Source: Echinococcus granulosus (lineage: Eukaryota; Platyhelminthes; Cestoda; Cyclophyllidea; Taeniidae). Taken from it: a stretch of 64,000 bases of DNA. A program made the position numbers and the translations under genes. The DNA is taken from contig NW_020170493.1 of the NCBI RefSeq assembly GCF_000524195.1, positions 46,113 through 110,112 of the forward strand, written 5' to 3'. The notes beneath the pieces are model-generated. The model was not told the origin of the DNA. It made no database searches and saw only the letters and a list, made by a program, of their open reading frames with translations. Positions 1-12,500 of the stretch are shown here, piece after piece (the stretch's first letter is position 1; each line of letters starts with the position of its first letter).

Positions 1-3000
1 TCCTTGAAAACGAAAGAAGACACGATACTCGAGCATAATGCGTAGTATCGACGCACGGCGGGACTGAAGGGTACCGGCATAGGAGAGATGTCAGCCCACC
101 CGGCGAAGGTACAATGGCGGGAACCCAAAGTAACTCCTTAACAAAATCAGAAGTCAAACGACCATCGTATCCCGGAGCTACCCTTGGTCAACCTCCCGCG
201 TCAGTCATCACAACGTAGTCGGTGCTATAAGGAAATACCCACGAGCCGGCCTTACCAGCCATCAAATTTCTATCCATCTGAGGAGATACTTCACCACAAC
301 GTCGCTAATCCCTCTTGGCAATTTCACTGGATCTGGAGTTTCATCCCGCATGGAAACTGGTTTCGGGGACTGGGGGGTGTGCTGATTATCACCCGCATCC
401 ACCGCTAGTCGGAGGAACACTGGCCTAAAAGCGGAGTCATGTAAGAAAGGACGGGATTTAAAACAGTACCTTGGGAACAAGGATTCGCTTCACTTCCCCC
501 TTGCCAAGTTGTTCTTACTTCAAAGCCGCCCCGCTATAGCCACCCCGGTTCTGTCCGGCTGGCAAAGGAGTGGCGGAGGTGTCGCGCGTTCACTTAATTG
601 ACACCTTCATCCAAATAGCGTAGACAGCTCTGCGATAGAAAGCCAATCACCTGAGGGGAACCAAACGGCTCCCCAGTTTGAACAGCGCTCAGCAAAACGG
701 CATTTAAACCTGTCATCAACGCCAAGCTATTTAAAATAATCAAAAGCTTTCTTTTTACTCTCTCATGTTTGATATCAATTAAGAACTGCTTGTTAATTTC
801 GAATTGTTATTTATTTCACTTCCCTCTTTTTTACAATCGGTATCCAATAGGTTATTAGCCAACCTACAGTGTTATAAAAGTATAAAACTATTAATAAATA
901 GGCAGAATGCTTCTGGAATTTGAGGAATTCATTCCTTCGCCAGTACAAATTAGTCTAACATTGTCTGTGATATTCGAAGAAGAAACACCTTTATTCAGTA
1001 TTTACCAACAGGGACTAAAAGCAATCCCCATATTTTCCCGAAGAAAGGTTTACATTGTTGTTTGTACACTGGTGGGCATGAGATTTGAGGTGTAGACTTC
1101 GAAATGGGATAGTCTGGGTAGTTGGAAAGATATCGGGGCAGTGGGATTAATACAAGTCTTGCAAACTACGGTATAACGAGTATTTTGATGGATAAAATCC
1201 TTCACAAATTGCCAAAATTAAAGGGTTTATCAACGGAGTTACACATGTAACCCCCCACTCCCCTCTACCCCAATTTTCCTACCTAAACAGAGAAGGTTGA
1301 GGCAACCAGTAAATTTGATACGTGATACTCTTGATCTGCGGATAATTATAGACATTTTTCCTTTTCACATTAAAACAATAAAACCCATTTGTTGCGAAGG
1401 TCCTTTTGAATTCTGAAGCTCTGAGGGGCGTAAAGCCCCTCCTCTAGATAGGTACATGGATTAACTGAAAGCCAAGAACGAAAATGGCATTATCTATCAC
1501 AATGTAAATCAAAGCAAAGAAAATCAAAAACTCATTAATTAAATAAAAGTGCTTTAAAAAGTGGAAAAGAACATTTGCGGATTGGTCTTCTTTTAAAATA
1601 AATCTACCTATCAAGAAATTCTCTAATTTTGCGCCATAACTAGAAAAAAAAATTAAAAAACGGAAGGGAAGTAATGTACTTTATTGGGGAAAAGTTGACA
1701 TTTGACACCTTGAAAAGTGCACATTATTGGATGACTCACCAATCCCCGTGCTTTTACGTTTCTATGGTCCCGTTTGCACTACTTTAATTGTCAGACCACA
1801 AAAGTACGAATTATGACAGGAATTTGAGAGGCCTAAGTGGAAGCACGTGGAGTGACTTATATCACCTTCTCCAGTTTGAATAACACACCCCTTTTCCATC
1901 ACTTTTGATTACGCGACGTATTTTATGGGTTTCCTTTACAAAGGAGGGCTCACAAGCGTAGCCACCTCCTTTCTCTTCTTTAGGGGGTCCTAGTAGTCAT
2001 CTACGGTTTGAGACGATAGTGACCAAGACTTCCAGGTAGCAAAGATGGCTTCAGTCCAGGCAGAACTGCTCCCAGAACCCTTAGAAGATGGCGGCATGGT
2101 TAAAATTATCCAATGGAAACTCACTAAGTCGGGTTTTATTTGTAGAAGGAAAAGGGAACAAAAACATCATTTGAAAGCCCTTCTAGCGTGCGGCAATCAA
2201 GCGATTATTTACATGAAATGAACACCTAAGCGCACGGATTTTGCCACCAGTTTGGTGCCTATATTTCATTCCCGTCACTAGTGGATGGCGATGGTCACCC
2301 ACCGCCCCCCGCTCTCAGCCTTTCTGCACGCTGATGCAGGACTTGACTCGCGGACCCCACGATTTTCATCACACCTTTCCCAAAAGTCTTCCAATTTTTA
2401 TGACTCATGGAGGTTTAGGTGATTTGGGAGGATTGTCGAGGCAGCCAATCAAGCATTAACGGAGCTAGCGATAGCTCTGTTCCATACTACTAACGCCCAT
2501 TTCAAGCGTACCACCGAAGGTAAAGAAGCCTTTACATGCGCCCACTTCTCAAAACGTGGCATTTGCATATTTTTAAGTAGATTTTTAGGAGAACACACGT
2601 ATAATGCGTAATTTTATTTCCAACTCCCTAAAATTCACACAAAACAACTCTATTCACTGTCATTTTTGACAGTAAGCGTTCCCTACTTTATACTTTTACA
2701 TTAGGTTTCATTGTCATTACAACTAGTGAACAGGTCCTCCACCTCTGTCTTCTCATCATAATCAACTTTTTTAAGCGATTTGTTAAATTCTTGTTGTCAT
2801 TTTTAAGCAATCATTTGTCTCCTAAGTTCAGGGGTTTAAGAGATTCCCTCCTTTATTGGATCCGAATTCCATTGTGCTAGATTTGTAAACTGTTGTTCCA
2901 TTTAGCGACCTCTTCAGATGCCGACATTCCATCAAGCCGTTTCAGATCGTGCTGGAAATGTCGCACCAGAAGCCAAATCACCAAGAGGATAGGTAATTCG

Positions 3001-3722
3001 CGGAAAAGAGAAGACTCATCACGATGATATCTAGACAAACATGGTTTCTTTGAATAGCCACCTTCTAGGAGTCGTCCTTATTGCCTTCTGCGACTGTAAC
3101 GAGACATCCTGTGAAGGATGGTCATTTGCGAACGGCATCTGTAATAGTGTGTCCTCTGCAAAAAGAAGTGTATCGGTTGACCAAAAGCAAGGAAATTTGA
3201 GAGTTCAAACAATAAAGTGCTTCATTTAAAAGGGTGTATTTTATACTAAACCATTCCAGAGACGTATTACATGGTGCAAACTACTGGTCGACTATTTTCC
3301 TCGAAAGAGTAATCCATTTATACGCAGGAAATAGGGAATGGGCAAATGGTTACCATCATTTCCACCTTTTATGGCTGTCAGATTGCGAGGGATCTTTAAT
3401 TACCCTTGCATTCCTCCCCAATTCACATAGATTTTCGATATCTAAGACCTGCACACTGGCATTGTGCAGTGCTGTTACTACCCTACACCTTTGGGCCTTC
3501 TTTTTTATGCTCTGATTTGATGCCAACAAACAATAAACAATGCTCGCATTGTAAATAATCCAATCTAGTTGTCAGATGTGTAGAAGCAGACACATATCAA
3601 TAATGGACAAATTAGTTCATGTGATTACAAAAATGCACCAATTCTCTTAGATCGAATTTGAAAATTGGGAAAAATAGCGGAAAGATTATAGAATAAACCA
3701 TCAATTTTTCCTTACCTGACGC
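1..3722. other. Intergenic DNA, no gene recognised
   Basis: I see no convincing gene here. The first 700 bases are visibly more G/C-rich than what follows and hold short overlapping ORFs on both strands (184-408 plus, 262-480 minus). None matches a family I know or shows a clear exon structure. From about 700 onward the DNA is A/T-rich with frequent stops in all frames. A terminal exon of an unseen neighbouring gene in bases 1-700 cannot be excluded. Confidence 0.5.
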
Positions 3723-4015
3723 CCAATCAAAAGTGAGTGTCGAAAATTATTAGTCATCGATTGGCTACCGATCAGCCAATGCTTATAAAGCGCAATTGAG
3801 AATTCGAGTTCATTTCCACCAATCAGCTTCCAGTCAAGAGAGTTTATGAAGCGCTCCACTCTTCCCCTCCTCATTCATTGGCTTTAAGTCATCCAATTTA
3901 TTTGGCGATTGAAAAATATCATTGTGTCATAAAATCGGGTGATTTCTGACATATTTTTTACGCTTTTCAAGCCAATTGTAGGTCTATTTAATCCGAAATC
4001 GGCGGATTAGCCAAT
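3723..4015. promoter_or_regulatory. Cluster of eight CCAAT boxes with a TATA box
   Basis: CCAAT or its complement ATTGG occurs at 3723, 3760, 3776, 3819, 3877, 3893, 3972 and 4011. A TATAAA lies at 3784-3789, inside the cluster. About 0.6 such pentamers would be expected by chance in this length on both strands. CCAAT clusters bind NF-Y-type factors in animal promoters. The first coding exon I can place downstream is the collagen IV start at 8898, so this could be its distant promoter if there is a 5' untranslated exon, or the promoter of an unseen or noncoding transcript. The function is inferred. Confidence 0.4.
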
Positions 4016-7000
4016 ACCATTCATCCACACGGTCAACGGTGAAGGTGGAGGGCTTAAAGACCTCGAAAGACCGCATGCTGAAAAATACCTTCATCTGACC
4101 ACTTCACGCCTACCACATTAACAATCCCATTTGTTAAACACGAAAGCCAGTTTGTGATATTACTCTCAAAAAGATTATTTCTTCTTCATGCATAGAATCC
4201 AGTTAATCGTAAAGAAAAATGGCTTACTAAAATTCTAACGTGCATTTTGGGGTTTTATTGTCAATCGATCCCCACGTCAGGGCTCGAGGTAATACTTGGA
4301 AGTCAAAATTTGACGCTCCACGAGAAGGATATTAAACTTGTAAGCGTCAAATGTGTCCACTTTTTCCTTTCTCTCTTTTTTTAGTTAAAACAAATTCCTT
4401 GCGCAAGTGGTTTCAGAGCATGACATTTCAGGTATTTATCGGGTTTAAATATCACAGCATTATTTCGCCAAGAGGCTCAAAAAAGTGCCTTTTCGACAAC
4501 TCCACTGCACTGCAGGGTGTTAAAAATCTCCCTCTTTTTCTTCTTTTTACTCCTCAGCTGAAATGCGCAGAAGTGAAGACCCCATTGTAAGGTCTCCTCG
4601 TGTAATCCCACACCATTCCCAGAGGTTGATGGGAGTGTACAATTCCCACCCTCTTACTCATGAAATGCCAATGCCACAAGAAGTATGCCTTCTAAAAATA
4701 TGTGTGTGCATGGAATAGAATGGCGAGTGGGAGTTTGGATGCATTTGACCAACTTCATGTTGAAGTAAAATTAAAAGTAACCTTAAGGTGATGAAGATAA
4801 TAGTGAAGGGTGGTTCAAATTTGCTACTTATGCGTCTACTTAAGAGAATTCCGGGTTGATGAATAAGGCTTTATGTCACAAGCAATTTCGTCAAACATTC
4901 TAACTTATTAGGACACCTTTTGGAAGCTGCTGAAGCAGCTTAAGTTTTAGGTGGCTAATTTTTTAATTCAATTCGTCGGCCAAAACACATATGCAATTCA
5001 AGCCACGTTAAATGGATGAGATGGATGGAATGATTGATACAGGGCGGACGAAGGGATAACCCAAGCGTGAAGTCTCAAATGCTTGTCTATTTTTTGGCTT
5101 GGACTAAGGTTCCATAGTCTTCAAGCGATTATCCACAAATAAATTCGCTTAAGTGTCAAACTCGTTGCTAAGGGGCCTCCCCTCACCAACAATCGATGTT
5201 TTGTTTTGTGCATTCTTTTAGCATGATAGTAATATTTTGAACGTTATACTGATTTAACGGCCTCGGATACCGGCCCTGCGTGGTACCGCCTATGCTAAGA
5301 CAATTCGTTTCCATTGTAAGAAGCTAAAACTCAGTTGAATTAGTTGCCCTTTTCCTCACGTCCACACCACATCGCAGCGTCCGCCGATCCCTTGAGTTGA
5401 TGCTACAAGTTGTGTGACTTGAGAAAAGAATCCTATTAAACGGTTGCAAGAAATACGAACTGCGCATGGACAGCCCGGGATGACCTTCCCAGGTCAGTGG
5501 GTCGACTTATCCATCCGTCCATCAGCAGGCAGGCAATCTCCTCCGCGCACACACATGCACAGAAGCACACATTCCACCTGATTGGTTGGGGTGGGAGAGG
5601 CCAATGGGGACTAGAGGAGAGAGGCTGTGATGTGGTGCGGTTAGGCGATGGGTGCGTTGGCGGGACTATCACTGAAGGTGGTGAGGGGAGGAGATTGGTA
5701 GTAGCACACACTTTGTTTCCGTGTCTACGTACACGTAAGCGCATAGGCACACATATACGCACATACACGCAAAAACACACACACCCACATCAACAGCGGC
5801 AACAGTAGCGTGGACTATGCTGTCGAGAAAGTGTGACCGCCAAGGCGTTAGCACCCAATTTTTGGCGTCTTCGGCTTCACAATTTAGGTAATTTCTTGAT
5901 GGTTTTCATGCTCTTTGACTTCCTGATTGACCACTTATCATCCCCAAGCTAAGTGCACTTTTGACCCGATCAGACTGAATCAATTTTTAGTGGAAAAGAT
6001 CATTTTTTGCCTCTTTTCAAATGCGCGGAGCTGATTCCAAAGCGAATATCGATTTTTCGGTCAAGTAACTTCAAACAAAATTTGGCGGTTTTTTTAATAA
6101 ATTCCCAAAGCATTAGGTACTTCTTGAGCTCGTTTTTCCGGTATTTTATGCATCTATATAAAGATTATTTCAATGAGGCAATTTGCTTGCTACGACTTTA
6201 AAACAAACCGGTGGGTTTGCAAAATTCTGTGAATTATTTGCGAATTATACTAGCTTTTTTATGGTGAAGGAGGGCAAGGAGAACCCTTGAAAACACGTGC
6301 TGGTGCGAAGTACTCTGCCATGGGTTGGTAGCGATCAATTTCAGTGAAGGCATGGAAAAAGAGGAGAAAGAGAATTATAAACCATTCTGCCGCTATCAGA
6401 ACTTCGGGTGTCTCTAACCTCCTTCTAACCCTCCCAGCCGATGTAGGGGACGAAATCCACGACAACTCGATTCGTGCTTCGCTCTATAAAACCTGAAAAG
6501 TTCCATTATTGTGTCAGCCTATTCTGCTGCCTGAGAAATAAGTTCTGTATGGTGCGATCTGTAGCACGCATTTATTTTATGCCCACTTTTTGTTTTTTTT
6601 CTGATCCTGTCATTGGACACAACATGTGGGCTTATTGTTTTTGTCCAGCCTGTGTTCAACACAGTAGATTACAATATGTTTCTGCGCTGTGGGAGACGTT
6701 GCCCTGTTTACTTCTCCCGAAATGTCACCTTTTTGTCCCTTACGTCCCCATTTTCGCACCCCATGTCCCTGGTGAGGCTACTTCACACAACGCCTCCACC
6801 AGTCATCCGGGAAGTAGAAAAACTGGACATGCAAAATATGGGCCTTTGTGATGCTATTTATATGGGTTTTGGTAGCATATTACTACCTTGAAATGTCCCA
6901 TCGGGTTGACTCAACTTCACGTCCGATTGACAAGTCGCGTCAGATGCATTAACTCGGTAAATTTTACAATCCCAACAATGTTCTTGACCCTTATTCATTC

Positions 7001-8897
7001 TTTTGGTTTAATTGGCGATTTTTAACGTGGAAGAAGTGATCCGCCCTCAAGTATCGGTTTGGAAGTGCTTCCATTATTTTCCTGTTTACTCCCAGCTAAT
7101 GAGAAGCAAGGTAAAGTTTCAGCCACTTTTTCGCCAAATTCTGACATAAATAACAGCAGGTTGAATTCTGATTAGCATAGAGGAGAAGTTCGCCTTCAAG
7201 TGAGTCCTGAAACATCCCTAGCAAACACGACTTTATAATCCATTTTCATGGAACCCTGAGGAACAAAATCTCCCCATGCACCAATAAAGCATAGAAGGAT
7301 AAGCGACATCTCTTTAGCCCTCGTTGACTCACACTCCTGATTGTAAAAATGTCCTTTTTTAAAAGGAGAAAGTTGACGATGTGCCTGTTTCGGAGTTTGT
7401 CGTTAAGCTTAATGTCAATGCACAGGTTAACGTGTGACCATTTCCATATTTTTTTCTTCCCGGCGTTCTTCTTTTGTCCCTCGCAAAGTGAATCACCCCC
7501 CGGGACGGCAATTAGTACTGTAATTTTAAATCCCCGCTCAAGGAGAGACCTCTCATCGAAGTGGAATTAACGGCAACTTCAGAAGCCCCTCCGCCACCAT
7601 CCCGTGGGAATTGGCATCCTCGAAATCGAGGGTTTGATCGCCAGTTGTGGCCATAAAAAAGATCTCAAATTTGGCCGCTGAAAGCCTTTTAAATGCGGCT
7701 AATTTATTAGCCTCCGCCTTCTCCCTTTCTCTGTGTGTGTTTATGCGAAAAAGGTGGATTTTGCGAGAGGCCCGGTTAGTAGTGCAACTTCTTATTCTAC
7801 AGGGAGCAAGATTGTAGAAAAAAGACTATTTTTTCTGTTTGTATTTCATGTTAGCTGCTTTAAAAGCGGCGGTTCCATATCAGCTGATCGAGCAGTCGCG
7901 AAAGCAGCTGTTTTTGTTACACTTTTGACTTACTTAAACAAAAACCTGCGAATAGACAACAAAACCCTCCCATTTTAATCAAACAGTTAATTTAAAAATT
8001 TATTGCAAACATTTGCTTTTCCCTTTTTTGCTTCTTCATTTGACGACCGCTCACATGACTCTCACGAGGCGGATTTTAGCCTGTTGGAGCGATTGTTGTG
8101 CAGATTTTTTGACCGCTAATCGGGCCACGGAGTTGAACGGGCTTGACCGCACAACCAGATTGAACACCTGTTCCCACAGTTCGCCCCACGCACTGCATAC
8201 ATTTGCCGACGCCGCTTTCTTCCGCCCACCCTCCGCCTCCCCCCTCCCCGACCGTTCCCCCTTCGTCCTCCTCTTCATTCACCCAGCCATCCGACCAATC
8301 ATCGCCTAGCCACGACAACCACCCCTCAAACAGCAATCACATTCGTGGCATTTTCTGCTTGACATCGGCGTGACCTTGCAAGGCTACAGTTTGGATTGCT
8401 GTGGTCGCGCAAGTGACCCGTGATACCGAGGCGATCAGTTCAAATAACCTGGAATTATCTACCCAGGGGATATTTCCCCTCCCTATCCTTCTCCTCTCTC
8501 CTCCCCCGCTCTCCTGCCTCCTCCACGGCCATATTTCATTCTATAAATGTTGTAATTTCGGCAAAACCACCTTTGCCCCTTATTTCTGTTGATTCGCGAG
8601 GGAGGTTTCTTCGAAGAATCGGATTTAAGGCTCTAGAAGCTCATCCGACGCACCAAAAATTGGGATATGTTTGCGGATATTGGCTAGTGAAAACTTTTAC
8701 AAAAGAGAAAAGTATGAAATACCCAATGCTTCAAAGTGCCAAACTGACCTTCACGAGACGCTTAAAATCAACTGCCCAAAAGCAAAGGCTTTTGACATGT
8801 TTGATTGACCCGTTTTGACAGATCTGTCGTGCAAAATGTTGATAAGGCAAAAGGATTATTTGCCACCTCCTCTCTTTCCCCTCACCCCATCCGTCAA
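4016..8897. other. Region upstream of collagen IV, no gene recognised
   Basis: No coding exon is supported. There is a CA-rich low-complexity patch at about 5735-5800, which creates spurious open frames, and pyrimidine-rich stretches at 8210-8290 and 8470-8530. A single CCAAT box lies at 8295-8299, about 600 bases before the collagen start codon, and could belong to its proximal promoter. I looked for Gly-X-Y repeats on the minus strand, as expected for a head-to-head collagen partner, and found none. Confidence 0.45.
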
Positions 8898-9589
8898 ATG
8901 CCAAGTGGATGTTCGAATAGCCTTATATGCAATTTTTTTGCCTTTTTTGCATCCAGGCTTCACTCTTCATACCTCGCTACGGTGGCTATAGCCCTCCTTT
9001 TTTCCCTCGTCGCTTCTGCCTCAGCGGTATGACAAAAAGCTTTTCTTATTTTCCCGACCTCTTGCTACCTTCTAAACAAACTGACAGTTACTCTTAATCG
9101 TGTGAACGAAAATATCTTTTTTTCTTTTCTAAATTCTCACAACTTAGGTTTTTTGGTCTTCTACCTATAATGCCGACTCTCTTCACTAAATGTGCTCTCC
9201 ATTGTGGAAAATTTATGATTGGCTAATCATGGCTTAATCAAAAAAATACATGCGATTATTGGTAAGCAAAAAAATACTTCCAGAAGCAGAAAATTGAATT
9301 CTTGTCTCTCCAAAAGTATGCAATTATTCAATTCCTCAAAGGCATACTTTACCACTTCACTACTAATTTAACAGCCAGTCTTGTTTATGGGAAAGGAGAA
9401 AAAAAGTTGTAATTGATCTCAAAAAACCCACCTGATGGTAAATAAATAAATGGAAAACTACTAGAAGTAAGGTATTAAAGAAAACTACTTTCTATTTTAA
9501 AGCAAATCCCATGGCAGATTGATCCTGCGCGATGCCAATTATTGTGCACACCAGACCAATGCCAATGCGTCGGAATTCGCGGTCCCAGA
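8898..9589 (+). other. Collagen IV exons 1-2: signal peptide and 7S-like cysteine segment
   Basis: Exon 1 (8898-9026) encodes 43 residues whose second half is a hydrophobic signal-peptide core ([14 protein letters not shown]) ending in small residues (ASASA). Exon 2 (9503-9589) encodes 29 residues with four cysteines in the pattern C-x3-C-x4-C-x-C, then GIRGPR, which runs straight into the first Gly-X-Y triplets of exon 3. Cysteine clusters just before the helix are typical of the collagen IV 7S region, which crosslinks four molecules. This segment is short compared with vertebrate chains. Exon 2 is short and its splice sites were picked by phase, but both fit the consensus well. Confidence 0.75.
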
Positions 9590-12500
9590 GTACGTCCTCC
9601 TTTACTACTCAAATCCATGTTTCAGTAGATAGGTGGGTAATCGTCTTGAGAACCTAACGTTTGTTTTAGGGACCACCGGGCGAAGTAGGACCGGTGGGAG
9701 CTTGGGGACCTCCTGGTGATGTGGGTATGCCCGGAGTGCCTGGCGAACGTGGTGATCGTGGCTACCCTGGTGCTCCTGGGCTTCAGGGTCGAAAAGGAGA
9801 ACCGGTGAGCACGTTTGAATCCTCACCCTGGATATTTATTGATATTAGATTAGTCAGAAGGCCGTTTTTCTCATTTGATTGTATTTATATACAAACTATG
9901 CTATATATAGGAATATTTCGGCAAAAATTTGAAAATCATTGGTTCAGAAAATTCAAAGTTTCCAGTCAAATTCAAAACAAGTTTGAAATCTTGCTATTGT
10001 CCTCCTTCCCTCCCCGAGTAACCTCTGAAGCTTGTAAAAGTCTGGAGAAAGCAAAGTCATGATACCTCCCTCTTGTGAGAGCAGTCGCATGAACTCCCCT
10101 TGCCTACGCTTCCCGTGCAGTAAGCACTGCGCAATCAGCATTTTGAAAATTTACCGGCGAGGTGGAAATGCAAGTCAGTAAGCCGTAAGGAAGGCGAGAT
10201 GATGCTCAAGTAAAGCGTCAGTAAGGCACCTTGTCAATTTTTACCGCACCTAGAGTTAAATCCCTTCCATGAGCTGCATCGATGAGAGGTTCAGGCCTAA
10301 TACCATTCAAGACTGAGTGGCACCCCAAGGATGCACTCTAAATGGCAATATTTACTCGTGGAAACACCTGTCCAGAAAGACAAATTATCAAAGGATATAA
10401 CCGAATCTAGGCACAAATAGCCAGCGCTTATCCTCAGTGCTCCTTGCTAACTGGTAGTGACACAACAGCGCCCCCTCAAAAGCCAACCTAACTTTTCCAT
10501 TAGTTTTTATGATCTTAAAAAGGCCATTTGTACACTAGTCGCATATATTTGTCGATGAGTATTATAAGGAAACGTCGGCTAATTGCATCGAACTGGCAAC
10601 TAAAAACTACTTTAATAAGAAAAATTGAGCTACTTCACAAGAAAACTTTAAAAAACCAGTAGGCCTCCATTTGAATTATAAAAAGGAGTAAAATAAACGA
10701 AAAATTCGCTCACCTTCACATGAAGCAGTTTAAATTACATTTAAGCACAAACTGTTGAAATTTGTAGAGCTTCCTCTAACTGTGATTTAAAAGTATTCGT
10801 TTTGGTAAATGTTAGTCAAAAACATAGCTGTGCAGTTTCCATAACGTGGTTTTCCAGGTCAACGAACTATTTTTTAAAACACATTTTGTCTTTACTTAAT
10901 CAGTCCAAAATATGTTTGATAATTTTCGACAATCATCAGCAGATAATTTTCACACCCTTAAAAAACCAAGTTAATAAAGATTTTTTAAACTTATTCAACT
11001 TTTTCAGGGTGTTCAAGGTCCACCTGGATATGCCGGCATTCATGGTTTGCAGGTAACTTTCTAATTGGCCTGCACTGTTTTATGACACGCCCTGAGCTTA
11101 ATGCATAAATAACAAAGAATGGAATGTATGTAGTCAGAATCGTCATTCTTGAACCAAGGCAGTGGCTTTCAATTTTGGACCCTTTAGTTACTAATAGTTC
11201 AGCCGTAAAGATGTCTCATTTGGCCTTTTCTGGTATTTGGAAGGCTTGATCTATGAGTTTACCAATTCCTTGCTTTTATCTCAGGGTCACCCTGGAAGAA
11301 GGGGGATTAAAGGTGCACGGGGTGCCACTGGATGTGAAGGCCCTCGGGTAGGCATTATCCGCATACTTCATCAACCAAAAAATAATGCTTTTTTCCAGCT
11401 AATCTCAGATCCTTCCCTCCGTGTTAGGGTCCAGATGGAAGTCCTGGAATAGCTGGACCCTCAGGTATTCAGGGACCCCCTGGCGAACGCGGTCCCCGTG
11501 GTCCGAAAGGAAACCCTGGATACATGAACGCTGGACCTCCCGGTCCACCGGTAGGCTACTAATGTAGATTTAAGTGAACTTCGTTTATTTTAGTGCCTTC
11601 TTGTAAATTCTCAAACCGCTTATTAAGCATACAGAGGGTTAGTAGGCTTTAAGATTCTGACTATATACCTCTGAAAGGCCATTTTTCGTACCATATATAT
11701 GTAAACATGGCTGAATTCAACAACTGTGCCGTCCAAGTTTTCTCGAGGGACGTAAAAGTTCATAATTCTCTGTCTGTGTAGAGAAGGGCTGAATCGAAAA
11801 TCAGTAGCGGAGTTTGTAACACCATCATGGAAGCTGACTCGTGATAGATTAAAGCTGCCGGCGTGACTTCCTAATTGAGCGAAATATCCTTCACTCGGCG
11901 AGGCAATTGCGGGTGGGATCTGTCGACTCGACGTAATGGCAAAGCTCGAACAACATCGAGAAAAGCTTCATCTTTGGAGACATTCAAGACCAGGCAGACA
12001 TCGAAAAGAAGGTTCTCTTCCCACAATACAACACAACGCGTGACCGCATGCCTCATAGGGAAGAAGTTCCACTCGTTAAAAGGTTTTGATAGACATTTCG
12101 GGATAGGCGTTAGGTACTGTCGCACCTTCATTCACTTCCTTTTCATTCTCCTGGTTCTATTTTATAGAGCTCCAAGAGTTTCTTACTGCCTTTCTTGTTG
12201 TTGTTTTTTTTTTTTTAGGGTCAGTCGGGCGATGTTGGCTACATGGGTCCACCTGTGAGTTTTGCAACCTAGATTTGCTCTCTGTTCTACTTTATCTTCC
12301 ATGCATTTTGTTTTATCAAAACAAGTCAAAAATATTCACTGTATTGGCACATCAAGGCCTTGGCGATGCCTGAATGTGCGCGCATTTGCGTCTAGACAGT
12401 TTCACAAATCGGAGGCATTAGGTAAGCCCCCGGCGGTCAACAACCCGCCTTCCCGTCTGTATGCCTACCTACAAGTGGAGATTTGTGCCCACCCATAGTT

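Noticed and set aside
262..480. Minus-strand 72-codon ORF near the window start
   Set aside because: It reads somewhat protein-like but has no recognisable family, no good splice sites and overlaps an equally open plus-strand frame, so it stays in the unassigned region.
5436..5854. Overlapping ORFs on both strands
   Set aside because: They arise from CA-rich low-complexity DNA that lacks stops by composition; the products are Cys/Val or His/Thr strings.
8013..8336. ORFs on both strands upstream of collagen
   Set aside because: Pyrimidine-rich tract opens several frames at once; no splice context or similarity.
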